Below the pieces are notes generated by a model, which made no database searches, was not told the DNA's origin, and saw only the letters and a program-made list of their open reading frames with translations. From NCBI GenBank assembly GCA_037349315.1, contig JBAIAC010000001.1, positions 5,374,001 through 5,438,000 on the forward strand: a stretch of DNA of 64,000 bases, given 5' to 3'. Each line of letters begins with the position of its first letter. The first letter of the stretch is position 1. A program made the translations under genes and the position numbers. This document shows positions 1 to 9,512 of the stretch, piece after piece. This stretch comes from Chelydra serpentina (lineage: Eukaryota; Chordata; Testudines; Chelydridae).

Positions 1-277
1 TCCCTGATTGGATGAGATAACTCAGATTCCGTTTTCTGTTGTGAATACTCCTGCACACAAATTAAAAATTTGCATTACATTAATAATGTCTCTTAATTAT
101 CTTAATATTTGTTGTTTCCATTAACATTTTTGCCAATGATTTTTCCCTATAATTTCCACAAGAAGTGATCATAAAGTGTCACAAGCACAGGCAAAGTGAA
201 ATAACTTACAATTGGAATGCATGTATGTGGGAAATTATTATTAACTTTGTTTACTTGAGGCAAAAAATGTATACCCA

Positions 278-365
278 TTAGGGTAGATTCCCAGCTGACA
301 TAAATCAGCTTGACTCCAATGAATCCAGTGCAGATAGCCTGATTTATACCAGCTGAGGAACTGAT
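278..365. repeat. Short near-palindromic dispersed repeat, copy 1
   Basis: The two ends are approximate reverse complements (CCCAGCTGACATAAATCAG near the left, TGATTTATACCAGCTGAGG near the right) around a centre resembling CTCCAATGAA. The same design recurs at 1134-1232, 11498-11575, 11764-11838 and 21492-21578. I recognise it as a short interspersed reptile repeat but cannot name the family. There is no coding potential, and the flanking sequence of 1-277 shows nothing recognisable. Confidence 0.5.
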
Positions 366-450
366 TCAGACAAGAGAGGTTGAACTTAAAAGCTTCTACC
401 AGTTACAGAGGTACGTCACATACTTAAAATGGGGAATACGTTAGAAACAG

Positions 451-503
451 AAGCGACAAAGGGTCCTTCTGCAGATCCAGACTAACACGGCTACCCCTCT
501 GAT
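451..503 (+). mobile_element. 53-bp Penelope-like element tail with 11-bp TSD
   Basis: The insert ends in the same sequence as the 3' tail of the larger Penelope-like element at 58,260-58,320 (CAGATCCAGACTAACACGG, then CTACCCCTCTGAT). It is bounded by an exact 11-bp direct repeat, GTTAGAAACAG, at 440-450 and 504-514. The repeat makes it a genuine, extremely 5'-truncated insertion rather than a chance match. It has no coding capacity. Confidence 0.8.
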
Positions 504-514
504 GTTAGAAACAG

Positions 515-1133
515 GTATCTCTAGAATCAGTGATATCTTTTAAAATGTGATTACGGTACCTTGTGGGTCCCAACACACCACTTTTGCCTCAATTAAAACA
601 AGGTTATAGACATAAGAATGAGATTATCTCCACCTTACCTTTTCAGAAGGTAGCGGCCACTTTTTGTGCTAATAGAATGTGGGATGTTAAAGTTAAACAT
701 GGCTCTGTTCCATTTGTGCTGCCTCCTGAGGAATGTTCACTCCCCTCCTTGCAGATTTAAGTGTCCTACTGGATGTGACACTTTATTACATAGTTTGCCT
801 TTCCATGAGCGCTAGCTTTCTGTGCCAGCCAATAATTTATTTGCTATGAACCCCCAATCTCCTTTTGCTCCGGCCCTCAAAGTCATGTGTCCCCTGTCTC
901 ATTTCATGTTGTATCACAGGCACAGTAAATCCTCTTCCCTGTCTATTTTTGCAACTGACTTCATGGACCCCCTGAGAGCCTCTACATCAAGTCTAATGCA
1001 CAGCAAGTGTATTGTAAAGCAAGCAAAATGTTTTTCCATTGCTGGCAGGCAAAACAAGAAGCAACCAGTCAAATCCCTGTTTCCTGAAAATCCGTTTTCC
1101 CCGCTCAAGTTCCTGCAGAATTAAAAATAATTG
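515..1133. other. No gene recognised
   Basis: Unique-looking AT-rich DNA. The open frames here are short, on both strands, and resemble no protein I know. I see no repeat boundary or TSD. Confidence 0.5.
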
Positions 1134-1232
1134 GACTGATCCTTAGTTGGTGTAGAATAGCATAGCTCCATTGAAGCCAAAGGGAGTCAGCTGAGGGTGC
1201 CAATTTATATGAACTGAGGATCTGGCCCAATC
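1134..1232. repeat. Short near-palindromic dispersed repeat, copy 2
   Basis: Left arm GATCCTTAGTTGGTGTAGAA, centre GCTCCATTGAAGCCAAAGGG, right arm ending GAACTGAGGATCTGGCCC. The arms are imperfect reverse complements. It belongs to the same family as 278-365 and 21492-21578. Confidence 0.55.
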
Positions 1233-1471
1233 CATATATAATAAATTTCCAAATTTCTCATTTGAGTCATTTACAGTCCCCTTTTTCCCAGCTGCACCCT
1301 CTCCAGTACCTACTAAGCCATCTTGCTGTTAATGCAACGATTTTCCAGTTTTGCTGCATGAAACATAGCATAAATTTATCCCACTAAGATATACCTATTT
1401 GGCCATGTCACATTTTCCAAATACTATGGCCCACACTGTCCAAGATTTTCAGAAGTGACTTGTAATTTCGG

Positions 1472-1683
1472 CAAAGGGTCCTGTGGCACCTTATAGACTA
1501 ACAGAGGTATTGAAGCATAAGCTTCAATAAGCATAAGCATAAGGAGTGGAAAACTCCTTGCATCCGAAGAAGTGGGTATTCACCCACGAAAGCTTATGCT
1601 TTAATACCTCTGTTAGTCTATAAGGTGCCACGGGACCCTTTGTCGCTTCTACAGATCCAGACTAACACGGCTACCTCTCTGAT
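1472..1683 (+). mobile_element. Penelope-like element tail with inverted head and 14-bp TSD
   Basis: The right half is the PLE 3' tail (GTTAGTCTATAAGGTGCCAC followed by CAGATCCAGACTAACACGG). The left end holds the reverse complement of part of that tail (GTGGCACCTTATAGACTAAC, 1485-1504), so the insert folds back on itself, with about 55 bp of irregular AAGCATAAG-type filler between. An exact 14-bp TSD, ACTTGTAATTTCGG, lies at 1458-1471 and 1684-1697. Inverted 5' pieces are a known feature of PLE insertions. The insert is non-coding. Confidence 0.85.
1564..1601 (+). ncRNA. Hammerhead-ribozyme-like core in PLE tail (damaged)
   Basis: The order of parts is CCGAAGA (1564-1570), a hairpin GTGGGT-ATTC-ACCCAC, GAAA (1588-1591), then a three-pair stem AGC-TTAT-GCT. 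This matches the hammerhead plan CUGANGA - stem II - GAAA - short stem III, but the invariant U of CUGA is C here. There is one extra A between the first core block and stem II relative to the textbook core. Activity is therefore not expected of this copy. Penelope-like elements are known to encode hammerhead motifs. Confidence 0.45.
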
Positions 1684-1697
1684 ACTTGTAATTTCGG

Positions 1698-2662
1698 ATA
1701 CCTCCATATTTTGGTGTTGAACTTGAGATGCCAGAGAGAAGCTTAAGTTGCAATAAGTATTGAATACCCTCTCTAAGTCAAGCTCTTTGAAGGTGTTACA
1801 AGTTTGGCATCAAAAGTGGAGGCAATAGAGCAGGTCAGCATATTTTCATCAAAATATGCTGTGTCATTGAAGCTGAAATATTTTGTGAAGCAATATTATT
1901 TTTGACAGTGTTTTTGACAGAAAGATTTCTGAGGTTCAGGATGGATTCACTGTTCATGTTTGACCAGAAAGAGAGAGAGAGAGACCTGGGCTTTTTGAAC
2001 AGGAAATGAACAGGCCAACAAAATTCCATTGTGGAACTAAAACAAATTACAAAATGATGAAAGTTGTTGTAAAATTGAATTGTTGTACTCTGGCCTCCTC
2101 TAAGAGGCATCCAAAATCACTAGTCACTCTGAAAAATCTTGGGCACTAGTAAATTGATTTTGTTAATCAACAGAATGTAAATACTAATGGCCTACACTGC
2201 CTTCATATCCACGGCATGGGATTATGCCTGGCCCCTACAGGTGGGGAGGAAGGCTCCTTGCAGTCTCTTCCCTCTCTCCACAGCCTTGGACATCAGCTCA
2301 CAGCTAGGCATACCTGAGCCATATGTGCTTCTACTGTACCCCTCTTTCTTTGCAAATTATTACAGTGATAACGTTTACTAAGGATGTGACTGAGAGATGT
2401 AAAGTTGTGCCTTCAGCAACCAATAATATAGCATCACAATATGGTAAGATGTGTTTAGTAAGGCTGTCAACACACTCTTGATTGTTTTGTGTCTTCAGCC
2501 ACCTGAGAAATGTGTTAAATGTCTAGTAATACCTCAACTTGGAATAATTTATGTTCTTTTTAAAGGGATCATGGGAAACATTTAAATACTACACATTTTC
2601 CCATTATTACCTACTATGCTTTTTTCTTTAAAGTAGTTTATAAATAATATATAAACCACACA
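1698..2662. other. No gene recognised
   Basis: AT-rich sequence with a short GA run near 1971-1983. Open frames on both strands are short and unlike known proteins. Confidence 0.5.
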
Positions 2663-2952
2663 GGGTATGTCTACATTGCAGCTGATAGAGTTCTTCCCAG
2701 GGCAGGTATACAGCCATATGTTAGCTTTACTTGATCTAGTGTGTTAAAAATAGCAGTATGGACATGGCTGCATGGGCAGCGGTTTGGGCTAGTCACCCAG
2801 GTACTTAGCCAGAGGGTCAAGTAGGATTATACTCAGGAAGCTTGCCCAACCTGCCATCCATACCGCCACATCCTCACTGCTATTTTTAGCAGACTAGCTG
2901 AAGCAGACCTAGCACTGGGAAACATCCTCTGAGCTGCACTGCAGATATACCC
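2663..2952. mobile_element. Harbinger-type MITE, 290 bp
   Basis: The terminal inverted repeats are GGGTATGTCTACATTGCAGC at the left and the reverse complement of GGGTATATCTGCAGTGCAGC at the right, with similarity continuing inward (TTCCCAG...). The GGGTATGTCTACA-type end is shared with the Harbinger elements at 30,536 and 54,022. I could not confirm a 3-bp TSD, so the exact ends are uncertain. It has no coding capacity; the small frames inside are incidental. Confidence 0.65.
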
Positions 2953-2963
2953 ATTGTGCCTCC

Positions 2964-2984
2964 GTGTGTGTGTGTGTGTGTGTG
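2964..2984. repeat. (TG)n microsatellite
   Basis: About ten uninterrupted GT units directly beside the MITE end. The frames reading Cys-Val or His-Thr repeats here are artefacts of the microsatellite. From 2985 to 3387 I see nothing else recognisable. Confidence 0.9.
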
Positions 2985-3387
2985 CATGTGCAGCTTCACA
3001 CTAACTACAAGAAATTGCATAAAGAACACGCAGTTCCCTAGTTCATTCATCAAATTGAATGTTTTCTGCATGCAAAATGGGCATTTTTTTTTGTCAGTGA
3101 AGCCATCAGTAATTAGCAAGCACCTCTCTCTCAAGTGGGTTGAATCAAAGAACCTGTGGAACTCTGATACTCAGGGCCTCTGGACAACTCTGTTTGGTGG
3201 GGATTTCCATTATTCCACCCTTTAAGTAGAATTCCATCACATCACTGAGCTTCAGATTTAAAAATCAATGGCCTGTCTCGTTTTGTTTTAGATCACTTAC
3301 AAATAAGCTCTAAAAGGGGATGGAGGAGAAACACACATTAAATTGCATGGGAAACTCTTCAAATAATATGCATTTATATCTTAAAAC

Positions 3388-4493
3388 TAGGGCGGTCGCT
3401 TAATCACAGTTTACTCATGTGATTAACTCAAAAAATTAATCACAAAAAAAGTAATCCTGATTAATTGCAGTTTTAATTGCACTGTTAAACAATAGAATAA
3501 CAACTGAAATTTATTATATATTTTGGATGTTTTTCTACATTTTCATAAAGTATTCTGTATTGTAATTGAAAATAAAGTGTATATTATTTTTGATTATCAT
3601 TTTTACAGTGCAAATATTTGTAAACAAAAGAAATAGTATTTTTGAATTCACCTCATACAAGTACTGTAGTGTAATCTCTTTGTCCTGACAGTGCAAATGT
3701 AGATTTTTTTGTGTTACATAACTGCACTCAAAAACAAAACAATGTAAAACTTCAGAGCCTACAAGTCCACTCAGTCCTACTTCTTGTTCAGCCAATTGCT
3801 AAGAAAACAAGTTTGTTTACATTTAAGGGAGATAATGCTGCCCACTTCTTCTGCCGGTGACATCTGATTCAGATGGTGAAAAAGAACATGCATCAGTCCG
3901 CACAGCTTTGGATAGTTATCAAGCAGAACCCATCATCAGCATGGAAGCATTTCCCTTGGAATGGTGGTTGAAGCATGAAGAGACATATGAATCTTTATCA
4001 CATCTGGCACGTAAATATCTTGCAACGCTGACTACAACAGTGCTATGAGAACACCTATTCTCACTTTCCGGTGACATTGTGAACAAGAAGCGGGCAGCAT
4101 TATCTTCTACAAATGTAAACAAACTTGTTTGTCTGAACGATTCACTGAACAAGAAAAGGGACTGGGTGGACTTTTGCAGGCTCTAATATTTTACATTTTT
4201 TATTTTTGAATGCAGGTTTTTTGTACATAATTCTACATTTGTAAGTTCAACATTCATGATAAAGAGATTGCACTACCGTATTTTTATTAGGTGAATTGAA
4301 AACTACTATTTCTTTTGTTTTTATATAGTGCAAATACTTGTAATAAAAAATAAGTACAAAGTGGGCACTGAACACTTGGTATTCTGTGTTCTAATTGAAA
4401 TCAATATATTTGAAAATGTAGAAAACATCCAAAATATTTAAATAAATGGTATTCTATTACTCTATTAATTTTTTTAATCGCTTGACAGCCCTA
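3388..4493. mobile_element. Foldback hAT element, copy 1 (1.1 kb)
   Basis: The ends read TAGGGCGGTC... and ...GACAGCCCTA. Both halves of the element are reverse complements over roughly 430-470 bp (left arm 3388 to about 3857, right arm about 4060 to 4493), for example GTACTGTAGTGTAATCTCTT at the left against the inverted AAAGAGATTGCACTACCGTA at the right. The arms are copies of the 3' end of an hAT transposase gene plus its trailer. No 8-bp TSD survives (flanks CTTAAAAC and GTTGTTGG). A second element of the same design lies at 43,424-45,035. Confidence 0.75.
3857..4186 (+). pseudogene. hAT transposase C-terminus (dimerisation domain), broken
   Basis: A 110-codon frame holds one stop (TGA, 4046-4048) and otherwise reads as the C-terminal dimerisation region of hAT transposases (ZBED-like). 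Visible blocks are PLEWWLKHEETYESL, LARKYLA, then after the stop HLFSLSGDIVNKKRAAL and VNKLVCLND. In the family this region lets transposase assemble and forms part of the fold around the catalytic Glu. The N-terminal BED finger and the rest of the catalytic domain are absent. The stop probably replaced an Arg codon (CGA to TGA), a CpG-type transition, but that is inference. It is a dead remnant lying where the foldback centre meets the right arm. Confidence 0.75.
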
Positions 4494-4613
4494 GTTGTTG
4501 GCAAATAAATTAAGTTATGCCACTGCTGAAATCTGGGAATTAGGAAAGCCTATTTATTGATCATTATCAAAATTGGGGATGGAGCAACACCTTATATCTG
4601 AAATATTGCCCAT

Positions 4614-5207
4614 ATGTCAAAAACAAGAGGAAAAGGATTTGTTGATAATAGCAGAGAACATAGAAGCAATACAGGTGAATGTAGCCCTGGCCCTGGCATG
4701 TACATAAGCTTAAGAAATGAGCCAGCAATGTATATTCAATTAATTTGGGAAGGTATGCAAGGAAGGCTACCATTAGAAATAAAGAAATTGCTAAAGGAAA
4801 ATGTCATTGAGGGAGAAAGACAATTGGTGTCTTGATGGGAATTGCTAAATTTTACCTTTTATATGGATCAAATGGCCATTCAAGTGTATGTCATAATTGT
4901 CTACCTTAACCGCAACATTAACATCTACCCATTAGTACCTATGAGGATTCACGTAACCATAGATTTGGTAATGTATTTGGTGGACCACCATGCATGGACG
5001 TAACAGGAACCTGAACAATGGAAAACCATAGATGTATCCCAATATATACTTTATAAAGGTCTAACATATGTATGTGAGGATCAAAATTTGCAATTAAGGG
5101 ATGAGTTCTTTTACACTAAAACCAAGGGCACTCAGAGGTGCATGTTTAATGTGTTTACAGAACAAAAATCAGCTGTAATCGGTGCAGGCAAAGGCTGTAT
5201 GTGTTAG
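4614..5207 (+). pseudogene. Decayed reading frame, product not recognised
   Basis: One frame runs for 198 codons from ATG at 4614 to TAG at 5205-5207 with only two internal stops (TGA 4833-4835, TAA 5001-5003), which is longer than the surrounding AT-rich DNA would be expected to stay open. The second half has several cysteines (the block ending GKGCMC) and aromatic residues, as in a secreted or membrane protein. I cannot name it. A decayed retroelement envelope-type gene is one possibility, suggested only by the cysteine-rich character. No splice sites, poly(A) signal or flanking gag/pol were found to support that. Sequence from 5208 to 6237 shows no further convincing frame. Confidence 0.3.
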
Positions 5208-6237
5208 AACTCATTGTCTGGAAATCATTGTAAATAAGTGTATCTTATGATATATTTAATTAATAGATTAATAGTTTTTGTAATGTTAGTAAAGTTAAGG
5301 GTTGTGACTTTGAGTATTATGTATCCCTTTGGATTGTAGAACATTTACAGTATGATGTTCATGTGTTTAATGACATCAGACCTGTTAATGTAGATATGAA
5401 TATGAGGTTAATTTGACAGTTGTTAATTCACCCTATGATGCAAGACCACTTGCAATATATAAAACGCATTGAAGAACAAATTTGCATTGAAGTTCAGCAC
5501 AACAACTGACAAGTGACTATGGTTTTTAAAACATTGCTGAAACACAAGGTATCACTCTTAGTGGAAAACATTCTTGGGGTGGTTGCCTAAGGCAACTGGA
5601 GCTTTTAATTCACCTCTTTGTGGTGATAACTGGAATCCAATTGGCTCTGCACTTAGGCCTGGTGGTATTGGCAGTGTGGGTCAGAAGAACCATCCAAAGA
5701 TACAGACATCCAGCATGTGAGGTCAACTAAAACTGTTGCTGACTATACCCAGGAAACATACCAAGTAATACAACATGGGTATCCTATGGTAGTGATGACT
5801 GCTTTGTTGAAAGCATCATCAAGGAGGGGAATTATAGCCCTGGGTCCTAACTCACTCCCATAGTAAACTAGCCTTGATGAGTCATGGGTGAAACTCAAGG
5901 GATTTCACCACTGAAACTAAGAAAAAGAATGCTCTACTGCTGATAAAAACTCACACCTCAGGAATGTCCCTAACAAGAATTACAACCACCAAGGATTGTA
6001 AAGTCAAGACATCCAGGTGGTGGGAAGTTTTAGGGAGGATAAAGAGAGACCCAACGAATGGCAAATAGATAAGATAGCTCTGACCAGAGAATTTATACTG
6101 ATCATCTGCACAAACAGAGAAGGTCATAAATAAGTTACAATTTGGGCATGAGCAATAAAATGTAAAACAAACTTGGGTAAGGAGGAAACATAGGTGCCAG
6201 TGCATGATTGGTCAAATTTTGTTGCCTAGGAGTCTTG

Positions 6238-6534
6238 GGCCTGGTTCACACTGGGGGGGAGGGGGATCGATCTAAGATACACAACTTCAGCTACGAGAAT
6301 AGCGTAGCTGAAGTCGACGTATCTTAGATCGAATTAAAATTACTTACTTTGGGTCCACGCGGTGCAGGCTGGCTCCCCCGTTGACTCCGCTTACTCCTCG
6401 CGCCGAGCTGGAGTTCCGGAGTCGACGGGGAGAGCTTTTGGGATCGATTTATCGCATCTACATGAGACGCGATAAATCGATCCCAGAAGATCGATCTCTA
6501 CCCGCCGAATCGGGCGGGTAGTGTAGACGTACCC
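6238..6534. mobile_element. CpG-rich Harbinger-type MITE, copy 1 (297 bp)
   Basis: The ends are GGCCTGGTTCACACT and, inverted, GGGTACGTCTACACTACCC. TTG flanks both ends (6235-6237, 6535-6537) as a probable altered 3-bp TSD. The inside is a chain of hairpins: TTCAGCTACG...CGTAGCTGAA, ATCGATTTATCGC...GCGATAAATCGAT and CTACCCGCC...GGCGGGTAG. Composition is CpG-rich against AT-rich surroundings. Relatives lie at 8100-8395 and 59,152-59,388. It is non-coding and presumably mobilised by a Harbinger transposase. Confidence 0.75.
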
Positions 6535-6676
6535 TTGGATAATGTGAGAGGTTTAGTACATTTGAAGGAGGTAGTTTTACCTATATAATGTAAATGAAAA
6601 ACAAAGCTCTTTGGGAATCAACTCTGGACTGCAGTACAACAATATGCGAGACATCATACCCTAAATGATCATGATG

Positions 6677-7090
6677 TGTAAGGGTGCCAGGAACCCCGAG
6701 GTGAGTGGATCCTGATTTGCCATGGGGTGAAATTTGTCTGTATAGTGGGAATGGTGAGCATAATAGATTTGCTTGACATATGTATTCTGTATGTGTTGCT
6801 AATACATAGATGTTTAGAACACAGCTGTGTAAGGCTCTTTCACTGGGAAAAGGTCCTGCAGACCCATAGAGCCTTGACTAGGTTCCTCCCTGAGCCCCAT
6901 GGATAAGGGTAGGTGCCTTACACCTTGATCCCTCAGATGGGAGAGGGTGGGAGTGTCTAAATTGACTGGGTTACTCCTTAAGCCCTTGGTAGGGTATAGG
7001 CAGGGTCCCCCAAATTGTGCAGGTAACAGGTGGCCAAGTAATAAATACAGCCACCCTAACTGGAGCTAACTGACAGTTTTGTTGAACATC
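6677..7090 (+). other. Possible LTR remnant; no gene
   Basis: The stretch begins TGTAAGGGTGCCAGG and could end at CATCTCACA, with AATAAA near 7038 (AAGTAATAAATACAG). TG...CA ends and a poly(A) signal fit a roughly 410-bp LTR, but no TSD, primer-binding site or polypurine tract is visible. The flanks 6540-6676 and 7091-7560 hold nothing recognisable. Confidence 0.25.
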
Positions 7091-7569
7091 TCACACTGAA
7101 GGCCGAAGATTTAATGTACATGGAACCAAGTTATCCCTCACTCCTTAAGATGAGCACGAGGTTCACTGACTGAAGCCTTCTCTGCCTCTGTCTTTGTTCT
7201 GCACACTGCTGTATCTATGCTGCAGCACAAGAGAAGCCACGGTTCTCTAGGGCTGTCCATCAGTCACCTTTAGCAAAAAAGCCCTGGTCAGTAGGAGGCT
7301 CACTTATGCCAATTTTAATTTTTTTAAAATGAACATAGAAAATACTACAAATTTCTATATTTTGTACCAGATTAAATTTAATGCTCACCATGGGAGCATT
7401 CAGCTTGCTGTGCTGAGCAAAACTGCTCACTCTGTTTTAAGTAATTGTCTTAGATTATGCCTGGGGTAGTGCTTTGGTGAATGGCTTTAATTTATTAACC
7501 AAACTCATAGCTTCCCGGAGATGGGTATAGCAGGGGGAGAAGGGAGGTTTGTAAATCTAAAGTAAAGGG

Positions 7570-8092
7570 TTTTGTCTGAGCAGCCAGCCAGCTGAAAAGG
7601 GTACATCTCAGGATCCCCACCTTGAAACACCACAATTAATAAAGATGCTGGCCAGATCTGCAGACTGGGCAGTCCCCTAGAAAGCTTGTGTTATAGGACT
7701 TTCCATTCATCCCCTCCCCTGGTTCTTGTCACGCAGACAGAAAGCAGAAGACCAGAAGTCTAAAGTGCAGGCAATGTTTATTGGGGTTAGTTTCAAGCAA
7801 GCATATCTGTAGCTCTATAAGCCAGCAGAGTCTGTTTCCCAGTGTTTCATTCCCAGCTCTGATGTCACAGAGCCTTTACCCTGTATCCCTCTTCCCAGCT
7901 CTGACAGCGCACTCCAATCATACCCTGTAACACTTTTAACCCCATCTCTTCTCTTTTCACCCCAAATACTTGTGGACAGATGTAACACACAGTGTCTTTG
8001 TTCACACATATTAGTAAGGCTATAAGAGTATCAAAATAATCAAGCCCCAAATTCTATCTCTGTACAGCCTAACAGCTTGTACTGTGGGTTCC
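7570..8092 (-). other. Possible antisense LTR remnant with poly(A) signal
   Basis: On the minus strand an AATAAA (plus-strand TTTATT, 7777-7782) is followed by a sequence that resembles the R-U5 end of turtle LTR elements, running to about 7690. No second LTR, TSD or coding region was found, so this is tentative. No gene is seen. Confidence 0.3.
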
Positions 8093-8099
8093 TCTCTGA

Positions 8100-8395
8100 G
8101 GGCTTGTCTTCACTACCCGCCGGATCGGCGGGTAGCAATCGATCTATCGGGGATCGATTTTTCGCGTCTCGTTAAGACGCGATTAATCGATACCCGATCG
8201 CGCTCCCCGTCGGCTCCGGAAATCCACGTCATCGAGCGGCGGAAGCGGAGTCGACGGGGGAGCGGCAGCGATCGACTCGCCGCCGTCCTCATGGTCAGGT
8301 ACGCCGATTACGATACGCCGACTTCAGCTACGTTATTCACGTAGCTGAAGCTGCGTATCATAGATCGACCCCCCTTCCCTAGTGTAGCCCTGGGC
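8100..8395. mobile_element. CpG-rich Harbinger-type MITE, copy 2
   Basis: It has the same family design as 6238-6534 in opposite orientation: left end GGGCTTGTCTTCACTACCCG, right end AGTGTAGCCCTGGGC, and internal hairpins CTACCCGCC...GGCGGGTAG and CTTCAGCTACG...CGTAGCTGAAG. The immediate flanks are CTCTGAG and CTCAGAG, so a clean 3-bp TSD cannot be assigned. The 86-codon frame inside is an accident of CpG-rich sequence. Confidence 0.7.
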
Positions 8396-8492
8396 TCAGA
8401 GTGCAATGAGGTTGCTGATCAAAGCAGCATAACATCAGGCCTGATGGAGTACTGAATGACATTTCCCCAGTCCTAATGTACAGTTAAGATGC

Positions 8493-9507
8493 TAGTTCTC
8501 TTTTGCAGGCCAGCCAGCCTGCTGTAAAGGCTGTGCCTCAGTCTCTAGTCCTGGAATACAACCAAGTGTTATAAAGGGAAAAACAAGGCATAATTCACGT
8601 TGTACAAGCATAGCTCGCTGGCCAGCACACCCTCTTGTGGCTGTGCTTGGCATACCAGGATCTCTTCTCTTTGTGCCTCCTGCTGACAGCCACTCTGGCT
8701 GTGCAGTTATCTACTTATTTTTGCTACTCAATCCTCTAGCTGCATCACATACAGTGCCACTCCTTCCAAGGTGGACCAAGAGTCCAAAAAACAGTCCTTC
8801 AGCTTCACATTGGACCTTTAGCCCAAGTCCAGACTCATTAGTCCTTATCTGAGGAATGGGGGATGGGGTGTGTTTTCCAATAGTCCTTACCCCTTGCCGG
8901 GATGTTTGTGTTCCACTTCACTTTCCACACTAGGCTAAAAGGACTGGTGCTCCCTCTCCAATAAGTTTCAGTCCATGTACCCTTCAATAAGCAGTCAAGG
9001 CTGGGCTATGCCAACCCTTTTCTGCATTCCTGAACCCTATCCTACCTTGCTCAGTCTTGTGCCTTTCCCACAGCACCTTCCCATGCTCTCAGTGTATTAT
9101 CATCACTCTCTCTAAGAACTTTCTGCCACCCAGCTGCGGGAGACTTTTCTCCACTCCCCTCCCAGGACAAGCCCTGACTCAACAGGAATCTTCCTGCTAG
9201 CTGCAGAGGCTTCCTCCAGCTTTCCTTCAACTCTGCCTTAGACTACCTGTGGAAGGCATGCCTGCCTTCCTTCAGGGAGGTTGTGTCTGCCAGTAGTCCA
9301 ACTCAGCTGCCTGGCTCCAGCCAGGCTTCTCTCATAGAGAGAGCCAGCAATCCATCCTCCTTCTTGGTCAGTCCCAACCTGAACTGGGTTCAGCCCTTTT
9401 AGCTCCTGCATCCAGGCTTGACAGATGCAGCAGGGTAGGGCTTATTGATCCCACAGGCTCTTATTAACCCTTTCTGGCCCATCTTGGGGTTGGTATACTC
9501 CTTAACA
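8493..9507 (-). mobile_element. Probable solo LTR, antisense
   Basis: Read on the minus strand it starts TGTTAAGGAGTATACC at 9507 and ends near 8493, where the expected CA reads TA. A 5-bp direct repeat, GATGC, flanks it at 8488-8492 and 9508-9512. It is pyrimidine-rich on the plus strand, without long frames, and I recall similar sequence as an LTR in turtles. I saw no internal retroviral genes next to it, which points to a solo LTR. The short TSD and altered end keep confidence moderate. Confidence 0.45.
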
Positions 9508-9512
9508 GATGC

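Noticed and set aside
2886..3225. Frames with His-Thr or Val-Cys runs
   Set aside because: They are translations of the (TG)n microsatellite and of the MITE beside it.
6231..6540. Processed gene or CpG-island promoter of a host gene
   Set aside because: The CpG richness is fully explained by a MITE with matching inverted ends and two sister copies. No exon is adjacent.
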